A DNA stretch of 64,000 bases from Anaerolineales bacterium (lineage in GTDB: Bacteria; Chloroflexota; Anaerolineae; Anaerolineales; UBA6663). Shown piece by piece: positions 41,732 through 51,804 of the stretch. Position 1 is the stretch's first letter. Every line of letters starts with the position of its first letter. A model generated the notes under the pieces. That model was not told the origin of the DNA. It saw nothing but the letters and a program-made list of their open reading frames with translations, and did not search any database. Both the position numbers and the translations under genes were made by a program. The stretch lies in contig JADZEK010000179.1 of assembly GCA_020850595.1 (NCBI GenBank), forward strand, positions 1 through 64,000, given 5' to 3'.

Positions 41732-43756
41732 TTACGGGCTGGCGGTGCGTGTGGCCGTGGCAGTGCGTGTGGCAGTGGCGGTGCGCGTGGCAGTGGCGGT
41801 GTGCGTTGCCGCAGCCAGGGTACTCGTCGGCGTGGTGGTGCCGGTGGGTGTCGGTGTGGGGCCGGTGGCGGTCGGGCTAGAGGTGTCGGTGGGCACGGGG
41901 CCGATGGCGGTGGCCTGCGCGGCGGCGGTGGCGGCCAGCGGGTGACCAGCGCTCACCAGGTCGTCCACAAGGCGCAGGTCAGCGACGGCGGCGGCGGCTT
42001 GCCCAAGCGCGGCGTAGGCCTGTGCGCGCCACACCAGCGCCTCGGCTTGCCGGTCGCCGTTCGGCTCGGCCTGGAGCGCGGCGGTGAGCGCGGCGACGGC
42101 GGCGTCGTACTGCTCAAGCTGCACCAGCGCCTCGCCCAGACCCAGGCTGGCCTCGGCATCATCTGGGGCGCGATCGAGGGCGGACTCGAAGGCCTGCTGC
42201 GCATCGGCGGGACGGCTGAGAGCCAGCCGCGCCCAGCCCAGGCCGCGGTAGGCCTCCATCAGTTGCGCGGCGTGCGCTTCATCGCGCCGCCAGCGTTCGA
42301 TGACGACGGCATAGTCTGACTCGGCGGCGGCGTAGTCACCCGTGCGGCTGTACAGCGTGGCGCGTTGCCAGTAGGCCACGGTCTGTGCGTCATCCAGCCC
42401 GATGGCTTGCGACAGCAGCGTAATGGCAACCGCGTCAGCCCCGTTGGCGGCCTTGATCGCGGCGGTGTCGTACAGCACCGCGGCCTGCCACTGGGCGCTG
42501 AGCGGGTGGTCGAGCATCAGCAGGTACTGATAAGACCGGCTGACCTCCGCGTCGGCCGCGGCTGGGTCATCGGCCTCCACCAGGCCGCGCACGAAATGCC
42601 CGAGCGCCAGGCCGGGGTCTTGCGCCAGCGCGGCGTCGGCCTGGGCCGCGGCCGCGTCGGCGTCGCCGGTGCGGTAGTAGGCGTAGGCGAGATGGCCCTT
42701 GAGCAGCGCGTTGGCGGGGGCGGCGAGGCGGCCCGCTTCCAGGTCGGCCACGGCGGCAGGCCAATCGTTCCTCCCGCCCGACACCAGCGCGCGGTCAATA
42801 TAGGCGGGCGCGAAAGCCGGGTCGGCCGTCAACGCGTCTCTGAAGTCGTTCTGTGCGGCGCGGACGTCGCCCTGCGCGACCTCGGCCAAGGCCTTGCCCC
42901 AATAGGCGGGCGCCAGCCCGGCGTCCTTCTGGAGCGCGGTGCGATAGCTCTTGAGCGCCTCAGTCAGGTTGCCGGTGTGCCGCTGGGCCTCGGCGATGTA
43001 GAAGTACACGGGCGCGTCCAGTTGAAGCGAGGTGTCGCCCAGCAGGCGGGTGGCACGGGCCAGCATGCCCTCCCAGTCGTGCTTGGCGTAGTCGCGGGCC
43101 AGGCCGATCACGTCTTCCTGGCGGATGCCGCTGGTGGCGACCGGCACGGCGGTGGGGGTTTGGGTCAGACACAGGTAAGCGGCCAGCGGTGTGGCCGGGT
43201 TCGGGTCGGCGGGGATGGTGCAGGCGCCCGCGGCCAGCGTGGTGACGACCGGCGTGGGCGGGGCGGTGGTGGGCGCGGGCGTGGAAGTCACGACGACGAC
43301 GTTCAGCTTGGGCCGGAACGGCCCAAGCTTAAACACGGCCAGAAAGGTGGTGACCAGGATGATGACGGTGACCAGCCCCAGGCCGCCCAGGGTGAGGCGC
43401 TCGATGTTACGGCGGCGGGTCAGGAGGCCGCCCAAGCCGCCGCCCGGGCCGAGTGATGGCAGCGTGACGGGCAGATCCTCCAGGTCGTGAGGCGGCGGCA
43501 GGTTGGCGGCCTCGGGCTTCAGCGCGCCGAGCACCACTAGGCCGCGCCGGGCCGGGATGGAGTTGGGGTCGGCCTTGAGGGCGTTCTGCAGGCAGTAGAC
43601 TTGTTCTCTTTCTGTGTCTACGGCGGCGCTCATCCAGAGCCAGTAGTCGGCGTTGCCCTGCTCGACCTTGATAAGGCGCGTGAGCAAGTCCTTGGCGCGC
43701 AGGCGCTGACCGGCGCGCAGGGCCGCGATAGCTTCTTTGAGCATTTCATCGGACAT
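41732..43756 (-). CDS. Membrane-anchored tetratricopeptide repeat protein
   Basis: The product is 674 aa. An N-terminal TPR-like helical region (residues 1-60) is followed by one membrane helix near 118-145 (LTLGGLGLVTVIILVTTFLA). A Thr/Pro linker leads to about ten TPR units from 210 to 600 on the outer side. The C-terminus is a Thr/Ala/Pro tail ending in repeats of TATATR. It probably acts as a scaffold for protein interactions. TAAACT (extended -10, preceded by TGC) lies 9 nt before the ATG. Confidence 0.8.
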   Translation of the reverse strand: MSDEMLKEAIAALRAGQRLRAKDLLTRLIKVEQGNADYWLWMSAAVDTEREQVYCLQNALKADPNSIPARRGLVVLGALKPEAANLPPPHDLEDLPVTLPSLGPGGGLGGLLTRRRNIERLTLGGLGLVTVIILVTTFLAVFKLGPFRPKLNVVVVTSTPAPTTAPPTPVVTTLAAGACTIPADPNPATPLAAYLCLTQTPTAVPVATSGIRQEDVIGLARDYAKHDWEGMLARATRLLGDTSLQLDAPVYFYIAEAQRHTGNLTEALKSYRTALQKDAGLAPAYWGKALAEVAQGDVRAAQNDFRDALTADPAFAPAYIDRALVSGGRNDWPAAVADLEAGRLAAPANALLKGHLAYAYYRTGDADAAAAQADAALAQDPGLALGHFVRGLVEADDPAAADAEVSRSYQYLLMLDHPLSAQWQAAVLYDTAAIKAANGADAVAITLLSQAIGLDDAQTVAYWQRATLYSRTGDYAAAESDYAVVIERWRRDEAHAAQLMEAYRGLGWARLALSRPADAQQAFESALDRAPDDAEASLGLGEALVQLEQYDAAVAALTAALQAEPNGDRQAEALVWRAQAYAALGQAAAAVADLRLVDDLVSAGHPLAATAAAQATAIGPVPTDTSSPTATGPTPTPTGTTTPTSTLAAATHTATATRTATATRTATATRTASP
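41741..41812. repeat. 18-bp tandem repeats in the TPR gene tail
   Basis: Four consecutive 18-bp units of the form GGCGGTGCGTGTGGCAGT (with a few substitutions) encode the ATATRT-type repeats at the C-terminus of the TPR protein. The copy number is likely to vary between strains. Confidence 0.7.
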
Positions 43757-43858
43757 AACGCGAGGAGTTTAGCACAAGTTTGAGGAAGATTAGGAATGCG
43801 TTGGCGGCAGGCGGATGGTCGGGCGGTCACTGGCCCACCTGGCGCAGTTTCACCAGGG

Positions 43859-43864
43859 TATAAT
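43859..43864 (+). promoter_or_regulatory. -10 box of the LysM-lipoprotein operon
   Basis: TATAAT, 8 nt before ATG 43873; predicted leaderless or nearly so. It drives the run of five overlapping genes to 49913. Confidence 0.5.
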
Positions 43865-43872
43865 CACGGCCC

Positions 43873-44847
43873 ATGTTTGCGCGAGTGACTTTGCTGTGTG
43901 CGGCGCTGGCGCTGGCGGCTTGCGCTGCGGCCACGCCGGCGCTCACAGCGCCCGCGGCCACGCCAGCGCTGCGACCGTTGCCCAGCAGCACCGCGCCGCG
44001 CCCGGCGGTGACGGGCACACCCGGGCGCGAGCCGACGCCGGTGATCATCGCCTCCCCAACCGCGACGCCCACGCCGGTGACGCACGTGGTGCTGGAGGGC
44101 GAGTCGCTGCTGGGCATTGCCTTCGACTACGGCGTGTCGCTGGAGGCGCTCGAAGCGGCCAACCCCGACGTGCAGGCGCAATTCTTGTCCATCGGCACAG
44201 TGCTGGTCATCCCGCCCCCGGAGGGCAACTTCGCGGTGGCCGCCACCCACCTGGCCCCGCCGCCGCTGGCCCCAGTGGCGCTGGGTGAGCCGACCTGCTA
44301 CCCGCTCGCCTCTGGCAGCCTGGTGTGCCTGCTCGAAGCGCGCAACCCCGGCGCCGTGGCCGTGGAGAATGTTTCGGCCCGGCTGACGCTGGCGGGGGCC
44401 GATGGCCTGCCGTTCACCAGCGCCGTGGCCTTCGCCGCCCTAGACCTGATTCCGGCTGGGGCGGCCCTGCCTCTGGCGGTGCTGTTCACGCCGCGGCCGA
44501 CCCAGGCCGTCGCCGCGACGGGCGTGGAACTGCTGACCGGCAACGTGGCGGCCGACCCCGCGCCCCCCACCCGAGCCGTGCTGCTCCCGGTGACGATCAC
44601 CGCGAGCGGGCTGCTGGCCGGGCGGTGGAGCGTGGCGGGGGAGGTGACCAACCCCTCGGAACAGGCGCTGGCGACGTCGCAATTGGCGCTGGCGCTCTAC
44701 GACGCGAGCGGCGCGCTGGCGGGTTACCGCAAGCAGACGCTGGCGCCGGGCCTGCTGCCGGGAGAGACGCGCGCATTTTCTCTCGCTGCCGATGTGCTCG
44801 GCGGCGCGGTGGAGCAGTTCACAGTATTCGCGGAAGGACGCCCATGA
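43873..44847 (+). CDS. LysM-domain lipoprotein
   Basis: The product is 324 aa. A lipoprotein signal (MFARVTLLCAALALAAC) anchors it outside the membrane. After an Ala/Pro/Thr linker, a LysM domain (about residues 73-115, HVVLEGESLLGIAFDYGVSL) probably binds peptidoglycan. Residues 120-324 form a beta-rich, FxLYD-like region with QLALALYDASGALAGYRKQT. Its last four bases overlap the start of the acyltransferase gene (ATGA). Confidence 0.8.
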   Translation: MFARVTLLCAALALAACAAATPALTAPAATPALRPLPSSTAPRPAVTGTPGREPTPVIIASPTATPTPVTHVVLEGESLLGIAFDYGVSLEALEAANPDVQAQFLSIGTVLVIPPPEGNFAVAATHLAPPPLAPVALGEPTCYPLASGSLVCLLEARNPGAVAVENVSARLTLAGADGLPFTSAVAFAALDLIPAGAALPLAVLFTPRPTQAVAATGVELLTGNVAADPAPPTRAVLLPVTITASGLLAGRWSVAGEVTNPSEQALATSQLALALYDASGALAGYRKQTLAPGLLPGETRAFSLAADVLGGAVEQFTVFAEGRP

Positions 44848-45569
44848 CAACTGATGGTCAGGTGACCGACCCCACGCCCGCGCCGTTGGGCGTCTACAAC
44901 TTCATTCACGGCTTCATTCGGCTGCTGGTGCACACACTGTGGCGCTACTCCGTCACCGGAGCCGAAAACCTGCCGCCGCATGGGCCGTACCTGGTGGTGA
45001 CCAATCATCTCAGCGTGTTCGACGCGCCGTTGGTGTTCGCCAACGTGACTGGGCGGGCCGTAATGTTTGGGGCCGACAAGTGGCGGCGCACGCTGGGGGT
45101 GCGGCAGCTCTTGGAGGCGGTGGGCGTCATTTGGGTGACACGCGGCGAGGCCGACACCGACGCCATGAAAGGGGCGCTGCGGGTGCTCAAAACCGGGCGG
45201 ATACTCGGCGTGGCGCCGGAGGGCACGCGCTCGCCGACGGGCGCGCTGATCCAGGGCAAGCCGGGCGCAGCCTACCTGGCCGACCGGGCCAAGGTGCCGC
45301 TGATCCCGATGGCGATTACGGGCACCGAGAACATCGCCAGGAGTTGGAAGCGCTTGCGGCGGCCCAAAGTGCATTGCCTGATTGGGCCTGCCTTCCTGCT
45401 GCCCGGCGACGGCCGCGCCAAGGGGCCGCGGCTGGATGAGTTCACCGACCAGATCATGTGCACGCTGGCGGCCATGCTGCCGCCGGAATATCGTGGTGTG
45501 TACGCCGACCACCCGCGGCTGCGCGAAATGCTCGCGGCGCGCGTGGCCCGGCCCCAACCGCAGCCCTGA
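44844..45569 (+). CDS. 1-acyl-sn-glycerol-3-phosphate acyltransferase (PlsC-like)
   Basis: The product is 241 aa, the normal PlsC length. Catalytic motif NHLSVFDAPL (a NHxSxxD variant of HX4D) is near residue 54, the glycerophosphate-binding EGTRSPTG near 131, and IPMAITGTENI near 160. It makes phosphatidic acid from lysophosphatidic acid at the membrane. It is translationally coupled to the LysM gene and precedes the GH2 gene by 3 nt. Confidence 0.88.
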   Translation: MTTDGQVTDPTPAPLGVYNFIHGFIRLLVHTLWRYSVTGAENLPPHGPYLVVTNHLSVFDAPLVFANVTGRAVMFGADKWRRTLGVRQLLEAVGVIWVTRGEADTDAMKGALRVLKTGRILGVAPEGTRSPTGALIQGKPGAAYLADRAKVPLIPMAITGTENIARSWKRLRRPKVHCLIGPAFLLPGDGRAKGPRLDEFTDQIMCTLAAMLPPEYRGVYADHPRLREMLAARVARPQPQP

Positions 45570-45572
45570 CCG

Positions 45573-48239
45573 GTGCCGCCCTTCCGCGAGAACGCGCTTG
45601 CCCCGCACCTGCCGCTCGACGGCGACTGGACTTTCTCGCTCGCCGGCCGCGCTCCCCAAACGATCCCCGTACCCTCCGCCTGGGAGGTCCACCTGTCCGA
45701 TAAGCGCCTCGACGGCCCCGCGCTGTATCAGCGCACCGTCAGCCTGCCCGCCGATTGGCTCACGTCCGGCCGCCGCGTGGTCTTCGAAGCTGACGCCATA
45801 AGCTTTCACGTGACAGTGCGGCTCAACGGCCGCGCTGCGGGCGAGCACGCAGGCCTGTGGTCGGCTTTCCAATTGGATGTGACCGAACTGGCGCGGCCGG
45901 GCCGGAACGAGATCGAACTGGAGGTGTGGAAACCCGGCGACACGTACCCGCTGCGCGAGACGCTGAGCGGCTTTCTGCCGGATGTGCTGACGGCGTTTGG
46001 CGGGCCGTGGCAGAGCCTGCGGCTGCGCTGCTTTGACGTAACGCTGGCAGACCTGCGGGTGAGGCCGCTAGCCGATGACAGGCTGGTGCTGGATGGGCTG
46101 GTGCAGGGGCTGGCCGGGTCGGCCGAGGTGCGTTTGCACCTGGCCGGCCGGGCGGCGGCGGCGCGGCTGGGCGCGGGAGCGGGCCGTTTTGCGCTAGCGG
46201 TGAGCACGGCCGGACTGGCGCGTTGGCAGCCGGGCAACCCATGCCTGCACCCCGTGAGCATCGAGGTGTGGCAGGACGGCGTGCTGGCGGCGCGGGCCGA
46301 CCGGCGCGTCGGGCTGCGGGCGGTGCAGACGCGGCCCGACGGCACCTTGTGGCTGGACGACGCACCGCTGCACCTGCGCGGCGTACTCGATTGGGGCTGG
46401 CACCCGGACCTGATCCGGCCCACGCCGACGCGGGCCATGCTTGAGAAGCAGTTCACCCAGGCGCGCTCACTGGGTTTCAACCTGATTAAGCTTTGCTTGT
46501 TCGTGCCGGACGAGGCCACGTTCGAGGCGGCAGACGAGTTGGGGATGCTGCTGTGGCTGGAACTGCCGATGTGGCTGCCCAAGGTCACGCCCAAAATGGA
46601 GGCGCTGGCGCGTGATGAGTATGCGACGCTGCTGCGGCGGCTGCACCCTCACCCCTCTATCGTGGTGCTGAGCCTGGGGTGTGAGCTTAACAGCGCCGTC
46701 AACCCGGCCTTCCTGGGGTCGCTGGCGCGGTTGGCGCGGGAGTGGCTGCCCAACGCGCTGCTATGCGACAACAGCGGCTCGGCCGAAGCGTATGGCGGCG
46801 CGGCGACGGCCCTGAGCGACTTCTATGACTACCACTTCTACACCGACCCGCATTTCTTCCAGCCGCTGATGGAACACTTGGACCGCGCTTACCGGCCCGC
46901 GAAGCCGTGGTTGTCTGGCGAGTTCTGCGACGCCGACACGGGCCGCGACTACAGCCAGTTCGAATCGCCGCCGTGGTGGCTCACCGACCCGACGCCCCTG
47001 CTGCGCGACGACTACCTGGCGCAGCGCGCCCACCGCGAGCGGTTAGCCGCGGCAGGCGTGACCGATGGCGGCCGCGGTCTGGCGTTGGCGGCCAGGCGGC
47101 AGGCGACGGCTGTTCGCAAGCACCTCCTTGAGCTGACGCGCCGCCACAGTGCTACCGGCGGAGACGTGGTGTCGGGGTGGGCCGACACGCCGATCACGAC
47201 CTCGGGCATGGTGGATGACGCGGGCGAGCTGAAGTTCGTGGGCGAGCAGTGGCAATCTTTCAACGGTGACGCGGTCCTGCTGCTGGACCGCGAACGGCGG
47301 CGGCGGTGGGTCGGCGGCGACCGGCCGGCCTACCGCGATCCGTATACGTGGTGGGCGGGCGAGCGGGCCGAGCTGCACCTCCTGCTGTCGAATGGGCTGG
47401 GGGAGATCAGCGGCGGCGCGTTGCGCTGGCGGCTGGCCGATGCCGGGAACCAGACGCTGGCAGAGGGGGAGCGCGTCATTGACCGGCTGCCCGCGGCCCA
47501 GGTGTGCGAGGTGGCGGTGATCACCGCCACGCTGGAGGCAGCCGGGGCACACCCGGCCGAGTTAGTGCTCTCGGTCACGCTGGACGTGACGCTGTCGGGC
47601 GGGATCACGCGCGCGCTCGAGAACCGCTGGACGCTGTGGGCCGTGCCGCGGCCTCGACTGCCCCGGCCATTGCCGGTGGCGGGACCGCTGCGGCACAACC
47701 AACCCTTGGGCCGGCTCGACCGGCAGGCGGCTGTGGTAGATTTGGGGGCCGCGCCGCTGGCACAGCCGTTTCTCACCGATGCGCTGACCCCGGAGGCGTT
47801 GGCGCGGGTGCGCGCGGGCGGGCAGGGCGTGTGGTGGCTGCGCGCGCCGGATGACCGCTTCACGCGGGCGCTGCCGTTCTGGCGCGAAGCCATCCACCGC
47901 GTTGGCGAGCACGCCTTGTGGTCTCAGGTATATGCCGCTGGTGAGCCGCGGCTGGTGGACATGCGCCATTTCAGCGTCGCCACCGACTTCGCCCTCGACC
48001 TGGCCGCGTTGCGCGCGCACCTGGGCAGCGACGCGGCCGTAGAGCCATGCTGGCGGCGGTTCGACGCGCGGCAGCTATTCTGGGCGGAGTATCTGGTGGA
48101 GGCGCGCCTCGGCGCGGGGCGGCTGTGGGTCACGAGCCTGGCCTTCGCGGGCGGGCTGGGCAGCCAACCCGTCGGGCTAGACGCGAACCCCTGCGGCGCG
48201 TGGTTGTTGGCGCAGCTGTTGGCAGGAGGCGCTCAATGA
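45573..48239 (+). CDS. Glycoside hydrolase family 2-like protein
   Basis: The product is 888 aa from a GTG start 3 nt after the PlsC stop. It has the GH2 domain order: a jelly-roll sugar-binding domain (about 1-165), an Ig-like domain (165-260), a TIM barrel (260-560), and beta-rich C-terminal domains. The acid/base residue is E in LSLGCELNS near 370, and the nucleophile is probably E in [10 protein letters not shown] near 450. [14 protein letters not shown] near 270 matches the barrel entry. There is no signal peptide, so it acts in the cytoplasm on beta-glycosides such as glucuronides, mannosides or galactosides; the sugar is not decided. Confidence 0.85.
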   Translation: MPPFRENALAPHLPLDGDWTFSLAGRAPQTIPVPSAWEVHLSDKRLDGPALYQRTVSLPADWLTSGRRVVFEADAISFHVTVRLNGRAAGEHAGLWSAFQLDVTELARPGRNEIELEVWKPGDTYPLRETLSGFLPDVLTAFGGPWQSLRLRCFDVTLADLRVRPLADDRLVLDGLVQGLAGSAEVRLHLAGRAAAARLGAGAGRFALAVSTAGLARWQPGNPCLHPVSIEVWQDGVLAARADRRVGLRAVQTRPDGTLWLDDAPLHLRGVLDWGWHPDLIRPTPTRAMLEKQFTQARSLGFNLIKLCLFVPDEATFEAADELGMLLWLELPMWLPKVTPKMEALARDEYATLLRRLHPHPSIVVLSLGCELNSAVNPAFLGSLARLAREWLPNALLCDNSGSAEAYGGAATALSDFYDYHFYTDPHFFQPLMEHLDRAYRPAKPWLSGEFCDADTGRDYSQFESPPWWLTDPTPLLRDDYLAQRAHRERLAAAGVTDGGRGLALAARRQATAVRKHLLELTRRHSATGGDVVSGWADTPITTSGMVDDAGELKFVGEQWQSFNGDAVLLLDRERRRRWVGGDRPAYRDPYTWWAGERAELHLLLSNGLGEISGGALRWRLADAGNQTLAEGERVIDRLPAAQVCEVAVITATLEAAGAHPAELVLSVTLDVTLSGGITRALENRWTLWAVPRPRLPRPLPVAGPLRHNQPLGRLDRQAAVVDLGAAPLAQPFLTDALTPEALARVRAGGQGVWWLRAPDDRFTRALPFWREAIHRVGEHALWSQVYAAGEPRLVDMRHFSVATDFALDLAALRAHLGSDAAVEPCWRRFDARQLFWAEYLVEARLGAGRLWVTSLAFAGGLGSQPVGLDANPCGAWLLAQLLAGGAQ

Positions 48240-49132
48240 GCGAAACGATCCACATCTTTGGGGTGCCGATGGATTTGGGTCAGCGGCGGCGCGGGGTAGA
48301 CATGGGGCCGAGCGCCGTGCGCTACGCTGGGTTGCACCAGCGCTTGCGCGGCCTGGGCCATACGGTGCGCGACAACGGTAACCTGCCGGTGCCGCTGCCC
48401 GAGAACGAGCCGCCGGACAACAGCCGTGCTCGGCACCTGGCGAGCATCGCCGGGGTGTGCCGCGACGTGTACGCCGCCACGCGCCGCTGCCTGGAGCACG
48501 ACCAGGTGGCGGTGTTCCTGGGCGGCGATCACTCCATCAGCATCGGTACGGTGTCGGCGATGGCGCTGCACCGCGGCCCGGTGGGCGTCATTTGGGTGGA
48601 CGCGCACGGCGACTTCAACACGCCGGAGATCTCGCCCTCGGGCAACGTGCACGGCATGGCGCTGGCGGCGTTGCTGGGGTTCGGCCCGCCGGAGTTGACC
48701 GACATTGGGCGGGTGGGGCCGAAGCTGACCGCCGCGCAGGCGGTGCTGATCGGGGCGCGCGACATTGATCCGGCCGAGCGGCTGGCGTTGGTAAACTCAG
48801 GTATGCTGGTATTCACGATGCGCGAGATTGACGAACTAGGCATGGCGGTGGTGGCGCGGCGCGCCCTGGCCCACTTGCGGCCGCTGGCCCGGCTGCACAT
48901 TAGCCTGGACATGGACTCGCTTGACCCAGGCGAGGCGCCGGGGGTCGGCACGCCCGTGCCGGGCGGGTTCTCCTATCGCGAGGCGCACTTGCTCATGGAA
49001 ATCCTGGCGGACACCGGCCAGGTGCGGTCGCTGGACATCGTGGAAGTCAACCCCATCTTGGACGACCGTAATCGCACGGCGCGGCTGGCGGTAGACCTGA
49101 CCGCCTCCCTGTTTGGTCAACGCATCCTATAG
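48236..49132 (+). CDS. Arginase/agmatinase-family ureohydrolase, arginase-like
   Basis: The product is 298 aa. The start overlaps the GH2 stop (ATGA). Binuclear manganese motifs are complete: GGDHSIS near 101, [10 protein letters not shown] near 122 (DAHxD) and SLDMDSLDP near 220 (DxD). The N-terminal [20 protein letters not shown] is typical of Bacillus-type arginases, so arginine to ornithine plus urea is the likely reaction. Confidence 0.88.
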   Translation: MSETIHIFGVPMDLGQRRRGVDMGPSAVRYAGLHQRLRGLGHTVRDNGNLPVPLPENEPPDNSRARHLASIAGVCRDVYAATRRCLEHDQVAVFLGGDHSISIGTVSAMALHRGPVGVIWVDAHGDFNTPEISPSGNVHGMALAALLGFGPPELTDIGRVGPKLTAAQAVLIGARDIDPAERLALVNSGMLVFTMREIDELGMAVVARRALAHLRPLARLHISLDMDSLDPGEAPGVGTPVPGGFSYREAHLLMEILADTGQVRSLDIVEVNPILDDRNRTARLAVDLTASLFGQRIL

Positions 49133-49139
49133 GCCCCCT

Positions 49140-49913
49140 ATGCCCTGGATGACCGTCAATGACGCCCGGCTTTACTATGAAACGTTCGGCATGCCGCTGC
49201 CGCACGCTGTCCCGCTGGTCCTCATCCACGGCTCAACCGGCACCGGCCGCAGCGATTGGGACGTGATGGCCCCGCGCCTGGCGCGGGCCGGCTATCACGT
49301 CATCGTGCCCGATTGCCGCGGCCACGGCCAGAGCGCCAACCCCAACCGGAGCTACCGCTTTCGCGAACTGGCGGCCGATACCGCGGCGCTGGTGCGGGCG
49401 CTGGGTTTTGAGCGCGCCCACCTGATCGGCCACAGCAACGGCGGCAACGTGGTGCTGGTGGCCCTGCTGGAGCACCCGGAGGTGGTGGCGACGTGCATTC
49501 CGCAGGCGGCCAACGGCTACGTGAGCCAGGACTTGATTGACAAAGAGCCGGCGCTATTCGACCCCGACCGCGTGACGCGCGATGCGCCTCAGTGGCGGGA
49601 TGACATGCAGGCGCTGCACGGCCCAACGCATGGCCCCGATTATTGGCGCGACCTGCTGCGGCTGACGGTGGCTGAAATCATCGCTGAGCCTAACTACACA
49701 CCGGCCGATCTGGGGCGCGTGCGCCGGCCGGTGCTGGTGATTCAGGGGGCGAACGATCGGGTGAACGCGCCCGGCCGTCACGCACAGTATTTGGCCGAGA
49801 ACATCCCCGGCGCGGAGTTGTGGCTGCCGGCCGGGGTGGCGCACACCGTGCACCGCGAGCAGCCCGAAGAGTGGCTGACACGGGTGCTCGATTTCTACCA
49901 GCGTCGGGGCTAA
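49140..49913 (+). CDS. Alpha/beta hydrolase
   Basis: The product is 257 aa from ATG 49140, 7 nt after the arginase stop. It has the full alpha/beta hydrolase set: oxyanion VLIHGSTGTG near 24, DCRGHGQS near 60, nucleophile elbow LIGHSNGG near 97 (Ser), acid in VIQGANDRV near 203 and histidine in GVAHTVHREQ near 237. Substrate unknown. Last gene of the LysM-PlsC-GH2-arginase run. Confidence 0.82.
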   Translation: MPWMTVNDARLYYETFGMPLPHAVPLVLIHGSTGTGRSDWDVMAPRLARAGYHVIVPDCRGHGQSANPNRSYRFRELAADTAALVRALGFERAHLIGHSNGGNVVLVALLEHPEVVATCIPQAANGYVSQDLIDKEPALFDPDRVTRDAPQWRDDMQALHGPTHGPDYWRDLLRLTVAEIIAEPNYTPADLGRVRRPVLVIQGANDRVNAPGRHAQYLAENIPGAELWLPAGVAHTVHREQPEEWLTRVLDFYQRRG

Positions 49914-49966
49914 GCGCGCCGCCGGGCACAAACCCACCATCCCCGACCAGGCTGAGACGCTACCGC

Positions 49967-50827
49967 CTATAAGTCGCGGCGATTGAACTGCCGGACGGCC
50001 AGCATGACCAGCGCCAGCAGGTAGAGCGCGCCATATACCACACTGGCTTCGCTCGGCACTGACAGCACAAACACCGGCCCGCTGGCGAAGCCCAGCGACT
50101 GCGCCACCGGCGATGTCATCAGATACGCTGCGCGGCGAAAGACGGCTTCGGTAGGTAAGATCAGGCTCGAGAGGATGCCCAACTTAACAACCGTGTCGTT
50201 CCGCAGGAGCACCCCGGCCTGTTCGACAAACCCACCGATGAAGGCCAGACCCCACAGGCCAAACACCACGCCGCCGGTGGCCAGGGTGGAGACCGTGCTG
50301 CTCGCGGCCAGCGTCAGCGACATGATGATGAGTGTTTCCAGGTAGATGAGCAGCAGCCCAGTGAGCACATTGGGCAGCGTGTAGCCGGCCAGGGTGTACA
50401 GAATGCCCAGCAGTCCGCCGGCCATCAGCAGCAGATAGACCGCCAGCAGTCCGGCGAAACCGAGCCACTTGCCTAGCACAATTTCGGCGCGCTGGATGGG
50501 CTTGGTCACGAGGGCCTGTACTGTGCCAGTGCCGATCTCGCCGGCCAGGGTGTCGGCGGCCACCAGCGCGCCCATGGCGATGGTGAGGAAGTTGACGGCG
50601 TACAGCCCCATCAGGCCCAGGAAGTTGTAGACCTGGCCGCGCAGCAGCGCGCCGGCCGGGTCATCCGGCCCGGGCAGGCCGGTTTCATGGACTATGAAGT
50701 AGAAAGCGATGCCGTAGAGCACGAGGAAGGCTCGCCCCAGGACGAACGCGGCCAGGGCAATCCGGCGGCGGGCGGCCTCCAAGAAGGTCAGCCGGGTGAT
50801 GGTCAGCGTGGGGTGGGGGCGGGCCAT
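49967..50827 (-). CDS. ABC-2 type transporter permease
   Basis: The product is 286 aa from ATG 50827, 1 nt after the ATPase stop. Six hydrophobic segments and the NosY/ABC-2-like pattern LAGEIGTGTVQALVTKPIQRAEIVLGKW near residues 105-130 are seen. Together with the ATPase it forms an exporter for an unknown substrate. It is the last gene of the sigma/anti-sigma/ABC unit. Confidence 0.85.
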   Translation of the reverse strand: MARPHPTLTITRLTFLEAARRRIALAAFVLGRAFLVLYGIAFYFIVHETGLPGPDDPAGALLRGQVYNFLGLMGLYAVNFLTIAMGALVAADTLAGEIGTGTVQALVTKPIQRAEIVLGKWLGFAGLLAVYLLLMAGGLLGILYTLAGYTLPNVLTGLLLIYLETLIIMSLTLAASSTVSTLATGGVVFGLWGLAFIGGFVEQAGVLLRNDTVVKLGILSSLILPTEAVFRRAAYLMTSPVAQSLGFASGPVFVLSVPSEASVVYGALYLLALVMLAVRQFNRRDL

Positions 50828-50828
50828 T

Positions 50829-51758
50829 TCAAAGCCCGCCATCGGCACCGACGATCTGCACAAACAGATCCTCCAGCGAAAGCCGCTGCGGTGTGAGGGC
50901 GTACACGTCACAGCCGCGCTCGACCAGGAAACGAGCCAGGGCAGGCAAATCGGCCTCGCCCGTAACGGTGAGGGTGACCTGGAGATCATCGGCGCGCACG
51001 TCGCGGCCGTGCTGGGCCAGCCCGGCCAGCACTTCGGGTGTGAGGCCGCCGGCGCGCACGACTACGCGGGTTTCGCCTTCCACGAGCGCCTTGAGATCGC
51101 TCAGGCGCACCACCTCGCCGTGCTTGATGAAGGCCACGCGGTCGCAAGTGATCTCGACTTCGCTAAGCAGGTGCGAGTTCAAGAAAACCGTGGTGCCCAT
51201 GGCGCGTAGGTCGCGAATGATGTCGCGTACCAGGCGGCGGCCGACGGGGTCGAGGCCGCTGGTCGGCTCATCGAGGAAGACCAGGCTGGGCGCATTGAGC
51301 AGGGCCTGCGCCAGCCCAACGCGCTGAAGCATGCCTTTCGAGTAGGTGCGCAGCGGCTTACGCCGAAAGGCCGTGAGGCCGACCAGCTCGAGCAGATCGG
51401 CCTGGCGCGTTCGCAGCGGCCCGGCGGGTATGCCGTACAACTCGCCGTGCAGGCGCAGAAATTCCTCGCCGGTCAGCCAATCGTGAAAGCGGAAGTGCTC
51501 AGGCAGAAAGCCGATCTTGGCGCGGGCCTCGCGCCGGCCCAGCGGCCGGCCGAGCAGTTGGGCCGTGCCGGCGGTCGGGGCGACGAGGCCCAACAGCATC
51601 TTGATGGAGGTGGTCTTGCCGGCGCCGTTTGGCCCCAAGAAACCGAAGACCTCACCCGTGCGCACTTGCAGGGTGAGGTTGCGCACGGCGACGTTTTCAC
51701 CGAACTCCTTGCGAAGTCCGTTCGTTTCAATGGCGTAAGTTGTCAACGACGTGCTCAC
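50829..51758 (-). CDS. ABC transporter ATP-binding protein
   Basis: The product is 309 aa from GTG 51758. Walker A GPNGAGKTTSIKMLLG is near residue 40, Q-loop GFLPEHFRF near 80, signature YSKGMLQRVGLAQAL near 130, Walker B LVFLDEPTSGLDP near 150 and switch His in LNSHLLSEVE near 185. The C-terminal 80 residues are the accessory domain typical of drug and antimicrobial peptide exporters of the DRA type. It partners the permease encoded 1 nt downstream. Confidence 0.9.
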   Translation of the reverse strand: MSTSLTTYAIETNGLRKEFGENVAVRNLTLQVRTGEVFGFLGPNGAGKTTSIKMLLGLVAPTAGTAQLLGRPLGRREARAKIGFLPEHFRFHDWLTGEEFLRLHGELYGIPAGPLRTRQADLLELVGLTAFRRKPLRTYSKGMLQRVGLAQALLNAPSLVFLDEPTSGLDPVGRRLVRDIIRDLRAMGTTVFLNSHLLSEVEITCDRVAFIKHGEVVRLSDLKALVEGETRVVVRAGGLTPEVLAGLAQHGRDVRADDLQVTLTVTGEADLPALARFLVERGCDVYALTPQRLSLEDLFVQIVGADGGL

Positions 51759-51804
51759 AGCGCGCAGCGGCCCGGCGCTCAGGCGACCGCCGGCCGCCAC
51801 CGCT

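Noticed and set aside
41741-41812. 18-bp repeats considered as a CRISPR or VNTR outside a gene
   Set aside because: Units are contiguous without spacers and are in frame in the TPR protein tail.
49128-49139. TATAGG 6 nt before the hydrolase ATG at 49140
   Set aside because: It overlaps the arginase stop inside an operon and is a poor -10; coincidence is more likely than an internal leaderless promoter.
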